Of a DNA stretch of 61,053 nt, positions 8,995 to 20,243 are shown one piece after another. The position numbers and the translations under genes are program-made. The stretch comes from Ectopseudomonas khazarica (GTDB lineage: Bacteria; Pseudomonadota; Gammaproteobacteria; Pseudomonadales; Pseudomonadaceae): NCBI RefSeq assembly GCF_004521985.1, contig NZ_SBHZ01000025.1, positions 1 through 61,053 of the forward strand, given 5' to 3'. Position 1 is the first letter of the stretch; the number at the start of each line of letters is the position of its first letter. Below the pieces are notes generated by a model that saw only the letters and a program-made list of their open reading frames with translations, did not search any database and had not been told where the DNA came from.

Positions 8995-9055
8995 TTCTCT
9001 TCTCTCAATTCATTTCGATGGGTTCACCCCATCCTACGACCTGAACCCGCGATCT

Positions 9056-9102
9056 GTGGGACGGGCCTCAGCGGCGACAGTCGCGGCTGAAGCCCCTCCC
9101 AC
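9056..9102. repeat. 47-base REP-like palindrome between serC and gyrA
   Basis: The arms GTGGGACGGGCCTCAGC and GCTGAAGCCCCTCCCAC match at 15 of 17 positions, and the centre (GCGAC-A-GTCGC) continues the pairing, so almost all 47 bases form one long hairpin. It starts 11 bases past the gyrA stop. The GTGGGAGGGGCTTCAGC-type arm resembles the extragenic palindromes common in Pseudomonas genomes. It may stop or stabilise gyrA mRNA; no T-run follows it. Confidence 0.75.
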
Positions 9103-9113
9103 GAGGCGCGCAT

Positions 9114-11885
<2,772 letters not shown>

Positions 11886-12109
11886 GAGAAGCCTGGTTCC
11901 TTTTTCTGGTGAAACTCCGCGTCATTCTTCCTGAACGCCATGGAGCACGTCGCGATAGCTTCGAGCCATCAGCGACTCACGACAAATCAACGAGTTATGT
12001 CACGATTCGATGCAGTGAAGGCGGCTGTGACCAGCCCCCCTGAAAACTGCCGGAGATTACCACAAAGCGTGCCGCACACCTACCCCGCGACAGGGAGTGC
12101 GCGGCGCAC

Positions 12110-13186
12110 TCAGTGCAGGCGCTTGCGGCACATCAGTTGCGTCATCTTCGCGCTGTCCGGGCGCTCGACCACGCCCTTTTCGGTCACGATGTAGTCGACC
12201 AGGTCAGCCGGCGTCACGTCGAACACCGGATTGACCGCATGCACATCCGCCGCCATCCGGTGCCCGGCAACGTCCAGCAGCTCACGCCCATCGCGCTCCT
12301 CGAGCAGGATGTCCTCGCCACTTTCCAGGTTCATGTCGATGGTCGAGCTGGGCGCCACCACCATCAGCCGCACGCCATGGTGCATGGCGTTGACCGCCAG
12401 CTGATAGGTCCCGATCTTGTTGGCCACGTCGCCGTTGGCAGTGATGCGATCGGCGCCGACTATCACCCAGGTGATGCCCTTGGTCTTCATCAGGTGCGCG
12501 GCCGCCGCATCGGCGTTGAGGCTGACCGGCACGCCGTCGCCGGCCAGCTCCCAGGCGGTCAGGCGCGCGCCCTGCAGCCAGGGACGGGTCTCGTCGACGT
12601 AGACATGCTCGACCAGCCCCTCCAGGTGCGCAGCGCGGATCACCCCGAGCGCGGTGCCAAAACCGCCGGTGGCCAGCGCCCCGGCATTGCAATGGGTCAG
12701 CAGCACCTGCGGATTGCCCTGGTGCTTGCGAATCAGCTCCATGCCGAGCTGCGCCATGGTCAGGTTGGCCTCACGGTCACTGGCGTGAATGCCGATCGCT
12801 TCGGCCTCCAGCTGCTGCAGCGCCTGCTCGTCATCCTTGAGCCGCGCCAGGCGCTCGCGCATACGCTGCAGGGCCCAGGACAGGTTCACTGCGGTAGGAC
12901 GCGACTGTTCCAGGCGAGCGAAGTCGACCTCCAGCGCAGCGCGCCAGTCACCGCCCGCCTGCAGCCTGGAGCGCGCCGCCAGCACCAGGCCATAGGCCGC
13001 CGCGATCCCGATCGCCGGCGCACCGCGCACCACCATGTCGCGAATCGCATCCGCCACCGCCGCCGCGGAGTCGTAGCGCAACCAGGTCTGCCGATGCGGC
13101 AACAGGCGCTGGTCGAGCAGATAAAGCGCACCATCGCGCCACTCGATCGCCTGGACCTTCTCCACCGCCAGCAATTGCTCGCGCAT
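12110..13186 (-). CDS. mtnA: Methylthioribose-1-phosphate isomerase
   Basis: This 358-residue enzyme isomerises 5-methylthioribose-1-phosphate to methylthioribulose-1-phosphate in methionine salvage. It belongs to the eIF2B-like family; diagnostic segments are VVRGAPAIGIAAAYG near residue 52, LLTHCNAGALATGGFGTALG with the catalytic cysteine near the middle, and VGADRITANGDVANKIGTY with the catalytic aspartate. I chose ATG at 13186, giving MREQLLAVEKVQAI; an in-frame GTG four codons earlier is possible. It is divergent from the methylthioadenosine deaminase, so both salvage steps probably share the 159-base promoter region. A small GAGTGCGC palindrome (12095-12111) touches its stop codon. Confidence 0.95.
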   Translation of the reverse strand: MREQLLAVEKVQAIEWRDGALYLLDQRLLPHRQTWLRYDSAAAVADAIRDMVVRGAPAIGIAAAYGLVLAARSRLQAGGDWRAALEVDFARLEQSRPTAVNLSWALQRMRERLARLKDDEQALQQLEAEAIGIHASDREANLTMAQLGMELIRKHQGNPQVLLTHCNAGALATGGFGTALGVIRAAHLEGLVEHVYVDETRPWLQGARLTAWELAGDGVPVSLNADAAAAHLMKTKGITWVIVGADRITANGDVANKIGTYQLAVNAMHHGVRLMVVAPSSTIDMNLESGEDILLEERDGRELLDVAGHRMAADVHAVNPVFDVTPADLVDYIVTEKGVVERPDSAKMTQLMCRKRLH

Positions 13187-13345
13187 CGCGCACCCCACCC
13201 TTAACCATCAAAAAATCGCGGATTATACGCAGAGAAGCAGGCGCCAACCGAACAATCCAGCAGCCCCGGCGACTTCAAGCAACGCGCGTTCATCTATACA
13301 CTGGCGGCCTTCCATGCAGCCTTCAAGCCAGACGGACACGCTCCC

Positions 13346-14686
13346 ATGCCCCAAGCCCCTCTCGACCTTCTGCTCCTGCCGACCTGGCTGGTGCCCGTGG
13401 AGCCGGCTGGCGTGGTGCTGCGCGAGCATGGCCTGGGCATTCGCGACGGGCACATCGTGCTGATCGCCCCGCGCGCCGAAGCCCTGCGCCATCCCGCCAG
13501 CGAGGTGCGCGAACTGCCGGACTGCCTGCTCGCCCCCGGCCTGATCAACGCCCACGGCCATGCGGCGATGACCCTGCTGCGCGGCATCGCCGACGACCTG
13601 CCGCTGATGACCTGGCTGCACGAGCACATCTGGCCGGCCGAGGGCAAATGGGTCGACGAGGCTTTCGTCCGCGACGGCACCGACCTGGCCATCGCCGAAC
13701 AGATCAAGGGCGGCATCAGCTGCTTCTCCGACATGTACTTCTACCCGCAGACGGCCGTCGAGTGCGTGCACAAGGCGGGCGTACGCGCGCAGATCACCGT
13801 ACCCGTGCTGGACTTCCCCGTCCCCGGCGCGCTCAACGCCGCCGAGGCGCTGCGCAAGGGCCTGCAACTGTTCGACGACCTCAAGCAGCACCCGCGCATC
13901 CGCATCGCCTTCGGCCCGCACGCACCCTACACGGTCAGTGACGACAAGCTCGAACAGGTGCGCATGCTGGCCGACGAGCTGGATGCCGGCATTCACATGC
14001 ACGTGCATGAAACCGCCCAGGAAGTGGCCGAGGCCGTCGCCAAGCACGGCGAGCGCCCCCTGGCCCGCCTGGCCCGCCTGGGCCTGCTCGGCCCGCGCTT
14101 CCAGGCCGTGCACATGACCCAGATCGACGACGACGACCTGGCCCTGCTGGTCGAGCACAACTGCAGCATCGTCCATTGCCCGGAGTCCAACCTCAAGCTG
14201 GCCAGCGGCTTCTGCCCGGTCGAGCGCCTGTGGCAGGCCGGCGTCAACGTCGCCATCGGCACCGACGGCGCCGCCAGCAACAACGACCTGGACCTGCTCG
14301 GTGAAACGCGCACCGCCGCCCTGCTGGCCAAGGCCGTATCGGGCTCGGCCACGGCCCTGAACGCCCACAGCGCGCTGCGCATGGCCACGCTCAACGGTGC
14401 TCGCGCCCTCGGCCTGGACGCCCAGGTCGGCTCGCTGGAAACCGGCAAGCTGGCCGACCTCGTCGCCTTCGACCTCTCCGGCCTGGCCCAGCAACCGGTC
14501 TACGACCCGGTATCGCAGCTTGTCTACGCCAGCGCTCGCGACTGCGTGAAACACCTCTGGGTGGGCGGCAAGCAATTGCTGGACGAGGGCCGCCTGACCC
14601 GCATGGACGAGCGCGAACTGATCGCCAGGGCCAGGGACTGGGGCAGGAAAATCGGCAGAGGCTCGCCCGAACCTGCGACAAACTGA
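13346..14686 (+). CDS. mtaD: 5'-methylthioadenosine / S-adenosylhomocysteine deaminase
   Basis: This 446-residue amidohydrolase of the TRZ/ATZ group most likely deaminates 5'-methylthioadenosine to methylthioinosine, the first step of the pseudomonad salvage route that goes through methylthioinosine phosphorylase. Metal-binding motifs are in order: the HGH pair in INAHGHAAMTLLRG near residue 70, a central HMHVHETAQE, HMTQIDDDD, and GTDGAASNNDLDL with the late aspartate. The substrate assignment rests on the family and on the divergent neighbour mtnA; guanine-type deaminases of the same superfamily are the alternative. A CTATACA word about 50 bases upstream resembles a sigma-S -10 element. It precedes ubiG on the same strand, 91 bases away. 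Confidence 0.88.
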   Translation: MPQAPLDLLLLPTWLVPVEPAGVVLREHGLGIRDGHIVLIAPRAEALRHPASEVRELPDCLLAPGLINAHGHAAMTLLRGIADDLPLMTWLHEHIWPAEGKWVDEAFVRDGTDLAIAEQIKGGISCFSDMYFYPQTAVECVHKAGVRAQITVPVLDFPVPGALNAAEALRKGLQLFDDLKQHPRIRIAFGPHAPYTVSDDKLEQVRMLADELDAGIHMHVHETAQEVAEAVAKHGERPLARLARLGLLGPRFQAVHMTQIDDDDLALLVEHNCSIVHCPESNLKLASGFCPVERLWQAGVNVAIGTDGAASNNDLDLLGETRTAALLAKAVSGSATALNAHSALRMATLNGARALGLDAQVGSLETGKLADLVAFDLSGLAQQPVYDPVSQLVYASARDCVKHLWVGGKQLLDEGRLTRMDERELIARARDWGRKIGRGSPEPATN

Positions 14687-14777
14687 CATACATTGAACGA
14701 ACCCGCGCCGCCCCACGCCAGGACTTAAACTGGCAACATGACGGCGATACGCTTTCCATGCTTTGAAAGAGATGCTT

Positions 14778-15476
14778 ATGAGCAACGTCGACCGCGCCGA
14801 AATCGCCAAATTCGAGGCCCTGGCACACCGCTGGTGGGACCGCGAGAGCGAGTTCAAACCCCTGCACGACATCAACCCGCTGCGGGTCAACTGGATCGAT
14901 GAACGCGTCAGCCTGGCCGGCAAGCGCGTGCTGGACGTCGGTTGCGGCGGTGGCATCCTCAGCGAGGCCATGGCCCAGCGCGGCGCGACGGTCACCGGCA
15001 TCGACATGGGCGAAGCCCCGCTCTCCGTCGCCCAGCTGCACCAGCTGGAGTCTGGCGTCGAGGTCGAATACCGGCAGATCACCGCCGAAGCCATGGCCAA
15101 GGAGATGCCCGGCCAGTTCGACGTGGTCACCTGCCTGGAGATGCTCGAGCACGTGCCGGACCCCTCCTCGGTGATCCGCGCCTGCCACAAGCTGGTCAAG
15201 CCGGGCGGCCAGGTGTTCTTCTCCACCATCAACCGCAACCCCAAGGCCTACCTGTTCGCCGTCATCGGCGCCGAGTACATCCTGCGCCTGCTGCCACGCG
15301 GCACCCACGACTTCAAGAAGTTCATCCGCCCCTCCGAGCTCGGCGCCTGGAGCCGCGCGGCGGGCCTCGAGGTCAAGGACATCATCGGCCTGACCTACAA
15401 CCCGCTGACCAAGCACTACAAGCTGGAAGCGGATGTCGACGTCAACTACATGATCCAGACGCTGAGGAAAGACTGA
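14778..15476 (+). CDS. ubiG: Ubiquinone biosynthesis O-methyltransferase
   Basis: This 232-residue SAM-dependent enzyme performs both O-methylations in ubiquinone synthesis. The SAM motif VLDVGCGGGILSE is near residue 52, followed by GIDMGEAPLSVA and the post-motif VTCLEMLEHVPDP. The N-terminal EALAHRWWDRESEFKPLH and the C-terminal YNPLTKHYKLEADVDVNY are typical of UbiG. I start at the ATG giving MSNVDRAEI; the frame is open five codons further but homologous proteins begin here. Its TGA overlaps the mupP ATG by one base, so the two genes are coupled, the arrangement known in P. aeruginosa and P. putida. Confidence 0.97.
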   Translation: MSNVDRAEIAKFEALAHRWWDRESEFKPLHDINPLRVNWIDERVSLAGKRVLDVGCGGGILSEAMAQRGATVTGIDMGEAPLSVAQLHQLESGVEVEYRQITAEAMAKEMPGQFDVVTCLEMLEHVPDPSSVIRACHKLVKPGGQVFFSTINRNPKAYLFAVIGAEYILRLLPRGTHDFKKFIRPSELGAWSRAAGLEVKDIIGLTYNPLTKHYKLEADVDVNYMIQTLRKD

Positions 15477-16147
15477 TGCGTTTGCGCGCAGTTCTGTTCG
15501 ACATGGACGGCACCCTCCTCGATTCGGCGCCGGACTTCATCGCCATCACCCAGGCCATGCGCGCCGCTCGTGGCCTGCCGCCGCTGGCGGACAAGGCCAT
15601 TCGTGACCAGGTTTCCGGCGGTGCTCGCGCCATGGTCGCCTGCGCCTTCGACGAGGACCCGGATTCCGCGGCCTTCGAGACCCTGCGCCAGGAGTTTCTC
15701 GAGCGCTACCAGGAACACTGCGCGGTCCTGACGCGCCCGTTCGACGGCATCGAGGCACTGCTCGGCGACATCGAGCTGGCCCGCCTGCAGTGGGGCGTCG
15801 CCACCAACAAGCCGGTGCGCTACGCCGAGCCGATCATGCAGCGCCTCAATCTCGCCGAGCGTTCGGCGGTGCTGGTCTGCCCGGATCACGTCAAGCAGAG
15901 CAAGCCGGCCCCGGACATGCTGCTGCTCGCCTGCCAGCAGATGAACGTCAAGCCCGAGGAAGTGCTGTTCATCGGCGATGACGCCCGCGACATCGAATCG
16001 GGTCGCGCCGCCGGCTGCCGTACCGCCGCCGTGACCTACGGCTATATCCACCCCGAAGACAACCCGCGCAACTGGGGGGCCGACGTCGTGGTCGACCACC
16101 CGCAGGAACTGCGCGCGGTGCTCGACCGCGCCCTGTGCGGCTGCTGA
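15476..16147 (+). CDS. mupP: N-acetylmuramic acid 6-phosphate phosphatase (HAD family)
   Basis: This 223-residue haloacid-dehalogenase-type phosphatase belongs to the group next to ubiG that was long annotated as phosphoglycolate phosphatase and later shown in pseudomonads to be MupP, which makes MurNAc from MurNAc-6-P in the peptidoglycan recycling bypass (AmgK-MurU route). HAD motifs are visible: FDMDGTLLDS (motif I, residues 8-17), the VATNKP threonine motif, a lysine in HVKQSKPAPD, and GDDARDIESGRAAG (motif IV). The start ATG shares a base with the ubiG stop. MupP activity is inferred from the family and neighbourhood; phosphoglycolate phosphatase is the alternative. Confidence 0.87.
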   Translation: MRLRAVLFDMDGTLLDSAPDFIAITQAMRAARGLPPLADKAIRDQVSGGARAMVACAFDEDPDSAAFETLRQEFLERYQEHCAVLTRPFDGIEALLGDIELARLQWGVATNKPVRYAEPIMQRLNLAERSAVLVCPDHVKQSKPAPDMLLLACQQMNVKPEEVLFIGDDARDIESGRAAGCRTAAVTYGYIHPEDNPRNWGADVVVDHPQELRAVLDRALCGC

Positions 16148-16204
16148 CGCAGCAGCCGCACGCGCCACACCAGGCATGCTGCCTGCCCCCGTCTTTCGCT
16201 TTAT

Positions 16205-16240
16205 CTTGAGACTTGCAGCCCGAGGCTTGCAGCTCGCCGA
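16205..16240. repeat. CTTGCAGC-rich repeat (copy B)
   Basis: In the mupP-yciK gap the words GACTTGCAGCCCGAGGC and GCTTGCAGCTCG stand in tandem and match the repeat between pheA and hisC. It lies immediately ahead of the yciK ribosome-binding site (AAGGAG). It could form part of the yciK leader, but no function is known to me. Confidence 0.5.
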
Positions 16241-16252
16241 AGGAGATTGTTC

Positions 16253-16993
16253 ATGTTCGATTACAGCGCCCGCCCAGACCTGCTCAAGGATCGCGTCATC
16301 CTGATCACCGGCGCCGGCCGGGGTATCGGTGCCGCCGCTGCCAAGAGCTTCGCGGCCCACGGCGCGACCGTGCTGCTGCTGGGCAAGACCGAGGCCAACC
16401 TGAGCCAGGTCTATGACGAGATCGAGGCGGCCGGTCACCCGCAGCCGGTGGTGATCCCCTTCAACCTGGAAACCGCCCTGCCGCACCAGTACGACGAGCT
16501 GGCGGTGATGATCGAGAACGAGTTCGGGCGCCTCGACGGCCTGCTGCACAATGCCTCGGTCCTTGGCCCGCGCACGCCGCTGGAACAACTCTCCGGCGAC
16601 AACTTCATGCGCGTGATGCACATCAACGTCAACGCCATGTTCATGCTCAGCAGCACCCTGCTGCCTCTGCTCAAGCTGTCGCAGGACGCCTCCGTCGCCT
16701 TCACCTCCAGCAGCGTCGGCCGCAAGGGGCGCGCCTACTGGGGCGCCTACGCGGTCTCCAAGTTCGCCACCGAAGGGCTGATGCAGGTGATGGCCGACGA
16801 ACTGGACGGTATCAGCAACGTGCGCGCCAACAGCATCAACCCCGGCGCTACGCGCACCGCCATGCGTGCCCAGGCCTATCCGGGGGAAAACCCGGCCACC
16901 CGCCCGCTGCCCGAAGACATCATGCCGCTGTACCTCTACCTGATGGGGCCGGACAGCAAAGGGGTCAACGGTCAGGCCTTCGACGCCCAGTGA
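16253..16993 (+). CDS. yciK: Short-chain dehydrogenase YciK
   Basis: This 246-residue SDR oxidoreductase has the cofactor motif TGAGRGIG near residue 18, the HNASVLGP segment, and the catalytic YAVSK tetrad motif near residue 165, with a serine-rich stretch (FTSSSVGRKGRAYWG) before it. It matches the YciK group of NAD(P)-dependent dehydrogenases whose physiological substrate is unknown. The ATG at 16253 has an AAGGAG site seven bases ahead, which decides against an in-frame TTG two codons earlier. It follows mupP on the same strand with a repeat-bearing gap and is followed by a perfect hairpin. Confidence 0.9.
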   Translation: MFDYSARPDLLKDRVILITGAGRGIGAAAAKSFAAHGATVLLLGKTEANLSQVYDEIEAAGHPQPVVIPFNLETALPHQYDELAVMIENEFGRLDGLLHNASVLGPRTPLEQLSGDNFMRVMHINVNAMFMLSSTLLPLLKLSQDASVAFTSSSVGRKGRAYWGAYAVSKFATEGLMQVMADELDGISNVRANSINPGATRTAMRAQAYPGENPATRPLPEDIMPLYLYLMGPDSKGVNGQAFDAQ

Positions 16994-17001
16994 CCCGCCC
17001 A

Positions 17002-17031
17002 CTGCGGGCCGCAGGCAGCTGCGGCCCGCAG
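17002..17031 (+). terminator. Strong hairpin after yciK
   Basis: CTGCGGGCCGCAG (17002-17014) pairs perfectly with CTGCGGCCCGCAG (17019-17031) around a four-base loop, eight bases past the yciK stop. There is no T-run, so it may act as a transcript-end stabiliser or a weak terminator. It separates yciK from the diguanylate cyclase. Confidence 0.6.
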
Positions 17032-17234
17032 CATGACAGAAATATGCCACCACCCTGCCCTGGCGGCAGCACATTGCCAGCATTGGCGTCAGACAACCGG
17101 CAAACGCTTGCCACGTGACATTTTTTCAACCGGCTAAGTGACTGACTTCACAGGATTTTCAGCTCACTTGAACCACTTGGCATGATATTCGCTCTAACCC
17201 TCTCGTCGCACCATCGCGCCAGAGGTTCTGCTCC

Positions 17235-18161
17235 ATGGTCCCCCCCAGCCGTTCCAACACCATCGATTTCGACGCGGCCAAGCTGCAGCGTCTCGGCTTC
17301 GCCGGCAATCGCAACCTGCCGCTCAAGCCCGCCAGCCTTGTGGAGCTGTACCATCAGCTGAGCCTGCAACTGCAGACCAGCCTGGATGCCGAGCGCATCC
17401 TCAACCTGTTCTTCCGCGAAGTGCAGCGCCTGGTGCCACTCGACGCCCTGGCCTTCCAGCACCCGTCGCAGGACCTGCGCCTGGAACTGGGGGAACGCGC
17501 GCCGCACTCGGCCGGCTATCGCCTGAGCCATGAGGGGGAATACCTGGGCGAACTGATCTTCAGGCGCAAGCAGCGCTTCTCCGAAGAGGAACTGGTGCAA
17601 CTGGAGGCGCTGCTGGCTTGCCTGCTGTTCCCGCTGCGCAATGCGCTGCTCTACCGCACGGCCCTGCAGAGCGCGCTGCGCGACCCGCTGACCGACACCG
17701 GCAACCGCATCGCCATGGACCAGGTGCTGCAGCGCGAGGTGGATCTGGCCCGCCGCAACCTGCAGCCGCTGTCCCTGCTGATGCTGGACATCGACCACTT
17801 CAAGTCGATCAACGACAACCATGGCCACGCACTGGGCGACGAAGTGCTCAAGGCCGTGGCCCAGACCCTGAAGAATCAGCTGCGCAACATCGACATGGTG
17901 TTCCGCTTCGGCGGCGAGGAATTCCTGGTCGTGCTCTCGGGCACCAGTCGTGAGGGCGCAGCCCTGGTCGGCGAACGCCTGCGCTTCGCGGTGATGGAGC
18001 TGCAATGCCTGGACGCCGGCCGCCCCATCGACGTGTCGATCAGCCTTGGCTGCGCCTGCCTGCTGCCCGGCGAGTCGAGTGACAGCCTGTTGCGCCGCGC
18101 CGACAACGCCCTCTACGTGGCCAAGCGCGAAGGACGCAACCGCCTGTCGATGGCAGGCTGA
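17235..18161 (+). CDS. GAF-like/GGDEF diguanylate cyclase
   Basis: This 308-residue soluble protein probably makes cyclic di-GMP from two GTP. Residues about 30-140 resemble a degenerate GAF-type sensor domain. The GGDEF domain starts at RDPLTDTGNR near residue 149 and holds the metal-binding DIDHFKSIND and the active-site signature RFGGEEFLVV. An intact inhibitory I-site RNID lies five residues before GGEEF, so product feedback is expected. No membrane segment is present. Upstream, TTGGCATGATATTCGCT (17177-17193) is one base from the sigma-54 -24/-12 pattern, a speculative promoter. It is followed by a bidirectional terminator shared with rluB. Confidence 0.9.
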   Translation: MVPPSRSNTIDFDAAKLQRLGFAGNRNLPLKPASLVELYHQLSLQLQTSLDAERILNLFFREVQRLVPLDALAFQHPSQDLRLELGERAPHSAGYRLSHEGEYLGELIFRRKQRFSEEELVQLEALLACLLFPLRNALLYRTALQSALRDPLTDTGNRIAMDQVLQREVDLARRNLQPLSLLMLDIDHFKSINDNHGHALGDEVLKAVAQTLKNQLRNIDMVFRFGGEEFLVVLSGTSREGAALVGERLRFAVMELQCLDAGRPIDVSISLGCACLLPGESSDSLLRRADNALYVAKREGRNRLSMAG

Positions 18162-18182
18162 AAGCGCACCACGCCGGCAATG

Positions 18183-18211
18183 AAAAAGGGACTCCATGGA
18201 GTCCCTTTTTT
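18183..18211. terminator. Bidirectional terminator between the GGDEF gene and rluB
   Basis: GGGACTCC and GGAGTCCC form an 8-bp stem with a 2-base loop, flanked by AAAAA on the left and TTTTTT on the right. It can stop transcripts from the plus-strand cyclase gene and from minus-strand rluB, whose stop codon lies seven bases away. Confidence 0.88.
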
Positions 18212-18217
18212 CATCAC

Positions 18218-19333
18218 TCAGCGCTTGCGGCCAAAGCCTGGGCGCTGACCATCGCCAGTGGGCGAACGCTTGTCCGGCCCTGCCGGACGCGGCTTGCGGG
18301 CGGGGCGATCGGCGAGTTCGACCGCCGGGCGCGGCTGGCGCTTCTTGGTATCGCTCGGACGCTCGGCGACCGGCGTACCACGCCCACCCTCACGGCGTTC
18401 ATCGGCACCCTTGCGCGGCGCACGCCCCGGACGGGCCTCGCCAGCGGCTTCGTCCTTGGCCGGACGCAGCACGCGCTTGCCGCGCACGTCCACCGGCTTG
18501 GCCGACTTGCGCTGCAGGCGGTCGAGCTTCTCGCGGGTCTTTTCCTTCATCGCCGGCAACGCCTGCGGGGTGAGCCCGACTTCGGCGCTGAGGATGTCGA
18601 CCTCGCGCTGATCCATCTCGCGCCAGCGCCCCATGGTCAGGTTGGAGGTCAGGAACACCGGGCCGAAGCGCACGCGCTTCAGACGGCTGACCACCAGCCC
18701 CTGGGATTCCCACAGACGGCGCACCTCGCGGTTGCGGCCTTCCATCACCACGCAGTGGTACCAGTGGTTGAAGCCTTCACCGCCAGGCGCTTCCTTGATG
18801 TCGGTGAACTTGGCCGGACCGTCCTCGAGCATGACGCCCTTCTTCAGGTTCTCGAGCATTTCCTCGGTCACCTCGCCGCGTACCCGCACCGCGTATTCGC
18901 GGTCCATCTGGTAGGACGGGTGCATCAGGCGGTTGGCCAGCTCACCGTCGGTGGTGAACAGCAGCAGGCCGGTGGTGTTGATGTCGAGGCGGCCGATGTT
19001 GATCCAGCGGCCTTCCTTCGGTCGCGGCAAGCGGTCGAAGACGGTCGGACGGCCTTCCGGATCGTCGCGGGTGCAGATCTCGCCATCGGGCTTGTTGTAG
19101 ATCAGCACGCGGCGTACCGAGCCGGCGATCTCTTCGCGCTTGAGCAGGCGCCCATCGAGCGCGATGGCGTCGTGACTGTCGACGCGCTGACCGAGGGTCG
19201 CGGCAACGCCATTGACCTTGACGCGGCCTTCGCCGATCCAGGTCTCGATCTCACGACGTGAGGCCAGCCCCATGCGGGCCAGGACTTTCTGCAGTTTCTC
19301 GCCTGCAGGGCGTGGTTGTTCGTGTTCGTTCAT
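18218..19333 (-). CDS. rluB: 23S rRNA pseudouridine 2605 synthase
   Basis: This 371-residue enzyme makes pseudouridine at position 2605 of 23S rRNA. An S4 RNA-binding domain covers about residues 12-60 (EKLQKVLARMGLASRREIE). The RsuA/RluB catalytic domain contains the active-site aspartate in GRLDINTTGLLLFTTDGE (Asp117). The last ~100 residues form a basic, arginine/lysine/proline-rich, probably disordered tail, as in other Pseudomonas RluB proteins. In many relatives scpB lies directly upstream of rluB; here three plus-strand genes stand between them. Confidence 0.95.
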   Translation of the reverse strand: MNEHEQPRPAGEKLQKVLARMGLASRREIETWIGEGRVKVNGVAATLGQRVDSHDAIALDGRLLKREEIAGSVRRVLIYNKPDGEICTRDDPEGRPTVFDRLPRPKEGRWINIGRLDINTTGLLLFTTDGELANRLMHPSYQMDREYAVRVRGEVTEEMLENLKKGVMLEDGPAKFTDIKEAPGGEGFNHWYHCVVMEGRNREVRRLWESQGLVVSRLKRVRFGPVFLTSNLTMGRWREMDQREVDILSAEVGLTPQALPAMKEKTREKLDRLQRKSAKPVDVRGKRVLRPAKDEAAGEARPGRAPRKGADERREGGRGTPVAERPSDTKKRQPRPAVELADRPARKPRPAGPDKRSPTGDGQRPGFGRKR

Positions 19334-19497
19334 CTGGGCACCTCCCGGTGTGACAAGGGTAGAAACGGGCGCGAATCATACGCGTGTGGGCTCCTGAAGC
19401 CTAGCAGGCCAGGCGCAAGCGGGGAAAATCGCTAAAAATTCCCACCCAGCGGGAACCCGATTTCACTAGACGAAAAAAATCATCAAGGATGCCGAGC

Positions 19498-20223
19498 ATG
19501 AACTATTCGAACCCCACCGACCGCCTGCTGCAGATTCTCGTCACCCTGGGCCGCTCGCCACAGGCGCTGTCGGCCAAGGAACTGTCGGCCAGCCTGGGCC
19601 AGCCGCTGAGCAGCACCTACCGGCACCTCAACACCCTGCTGCGCTGGGGCCTGGCCGAAGACCAGGGCCACGGCCGCTACCTGCCGGGACCGGCCTGCCT
19701 GCTGCTGGCCAAGCGCTTCGACCGCGACTCGACCCTGGTCAGCCTGGCCAAGCCCGAGCTGCGGCGCCTGGCCGAGCTGAGCAAGGAAAGCGTAGGGCTG
19801 ATGCTGCCGAGCAACGGCCAGGTGATCTGCGTGGAGCTGATCGACAGCCCGCAGCCGCTGCGCTGCTGCTACCAGAAAGGCCTGGCCCAGCCGCTGCTGC
19901 ACGGCGCCTCGGCCAAGACCCTGCTGGCTCACCTGGAGCCCAGCGAGCTCGAGGCGCTGCTGACCCAGCAGGGGCTGGGCGCCAGTCAACACGCAGCGCT
20001 GCGCGAAGAGCTGGAGCAGATTCGCGCCTGCGGCTACAGCACCAGCCTGGGCGAAATCGACGAGGGCGTGTGGGGCGTGAGCGCCGCCCTGCTCGACAGC
20101 CGTGGCCGCCTGCACGGCGCGCTGAGCCTGATGGGCCCGGCCAGCCGCGTGCAGGCGCGCGCAGAGCAGCTGCAACGCTGGACCCTGGAGAGCGCCGCGC
20201 GAGTCAGCGCGCGCCTGGACTGA
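19498..20223 (+). CDS. IclR-family transcriptional regulator
   Basis: This 241-residue protein has the IclR layout: an N-terminal winged helix (about residues 7-65, with LSAKELSASLGQPLSSTYRH) and a C-terminal effector-binding domain (about 80-240, with LLHGASAKTLLAHL and the late GVWGVSAALLDSRG). It likely controls the two genes that follow on the same strand 20 bases later, a formimidoylglutamase-like enzyme and a glutamate symporter, in response to a related metabolite; that is inference from the operon. The ATG at 19498 is preceded by AAGGA, which decides against an ATG three codons earlier that overlaps that site. Confidence 0.85.
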   Translation: MNYSNPTDRLLQILVTLGRSPQALSAKELSASLGQPLSSTYRHLNTLLRWGLAEDQGHGRYLPGPACLLLAKRFDRDSTLVSLAKPELRRLAELSKESVGLMLPSNGQVICVELIDSPQPLRCCYQKGLAQPLLHGASAKTLLAHLEPSELEALLTQQGLGASQHAALREELEQIRACGYSTSLGEIDEGVWGVSAALLDSRGRLHGALSLMGPASRVQARAEQLQRWTLESAARVSARLD

Positions 20224-20243
20224 GACGAGAGAGAACGAACCCC

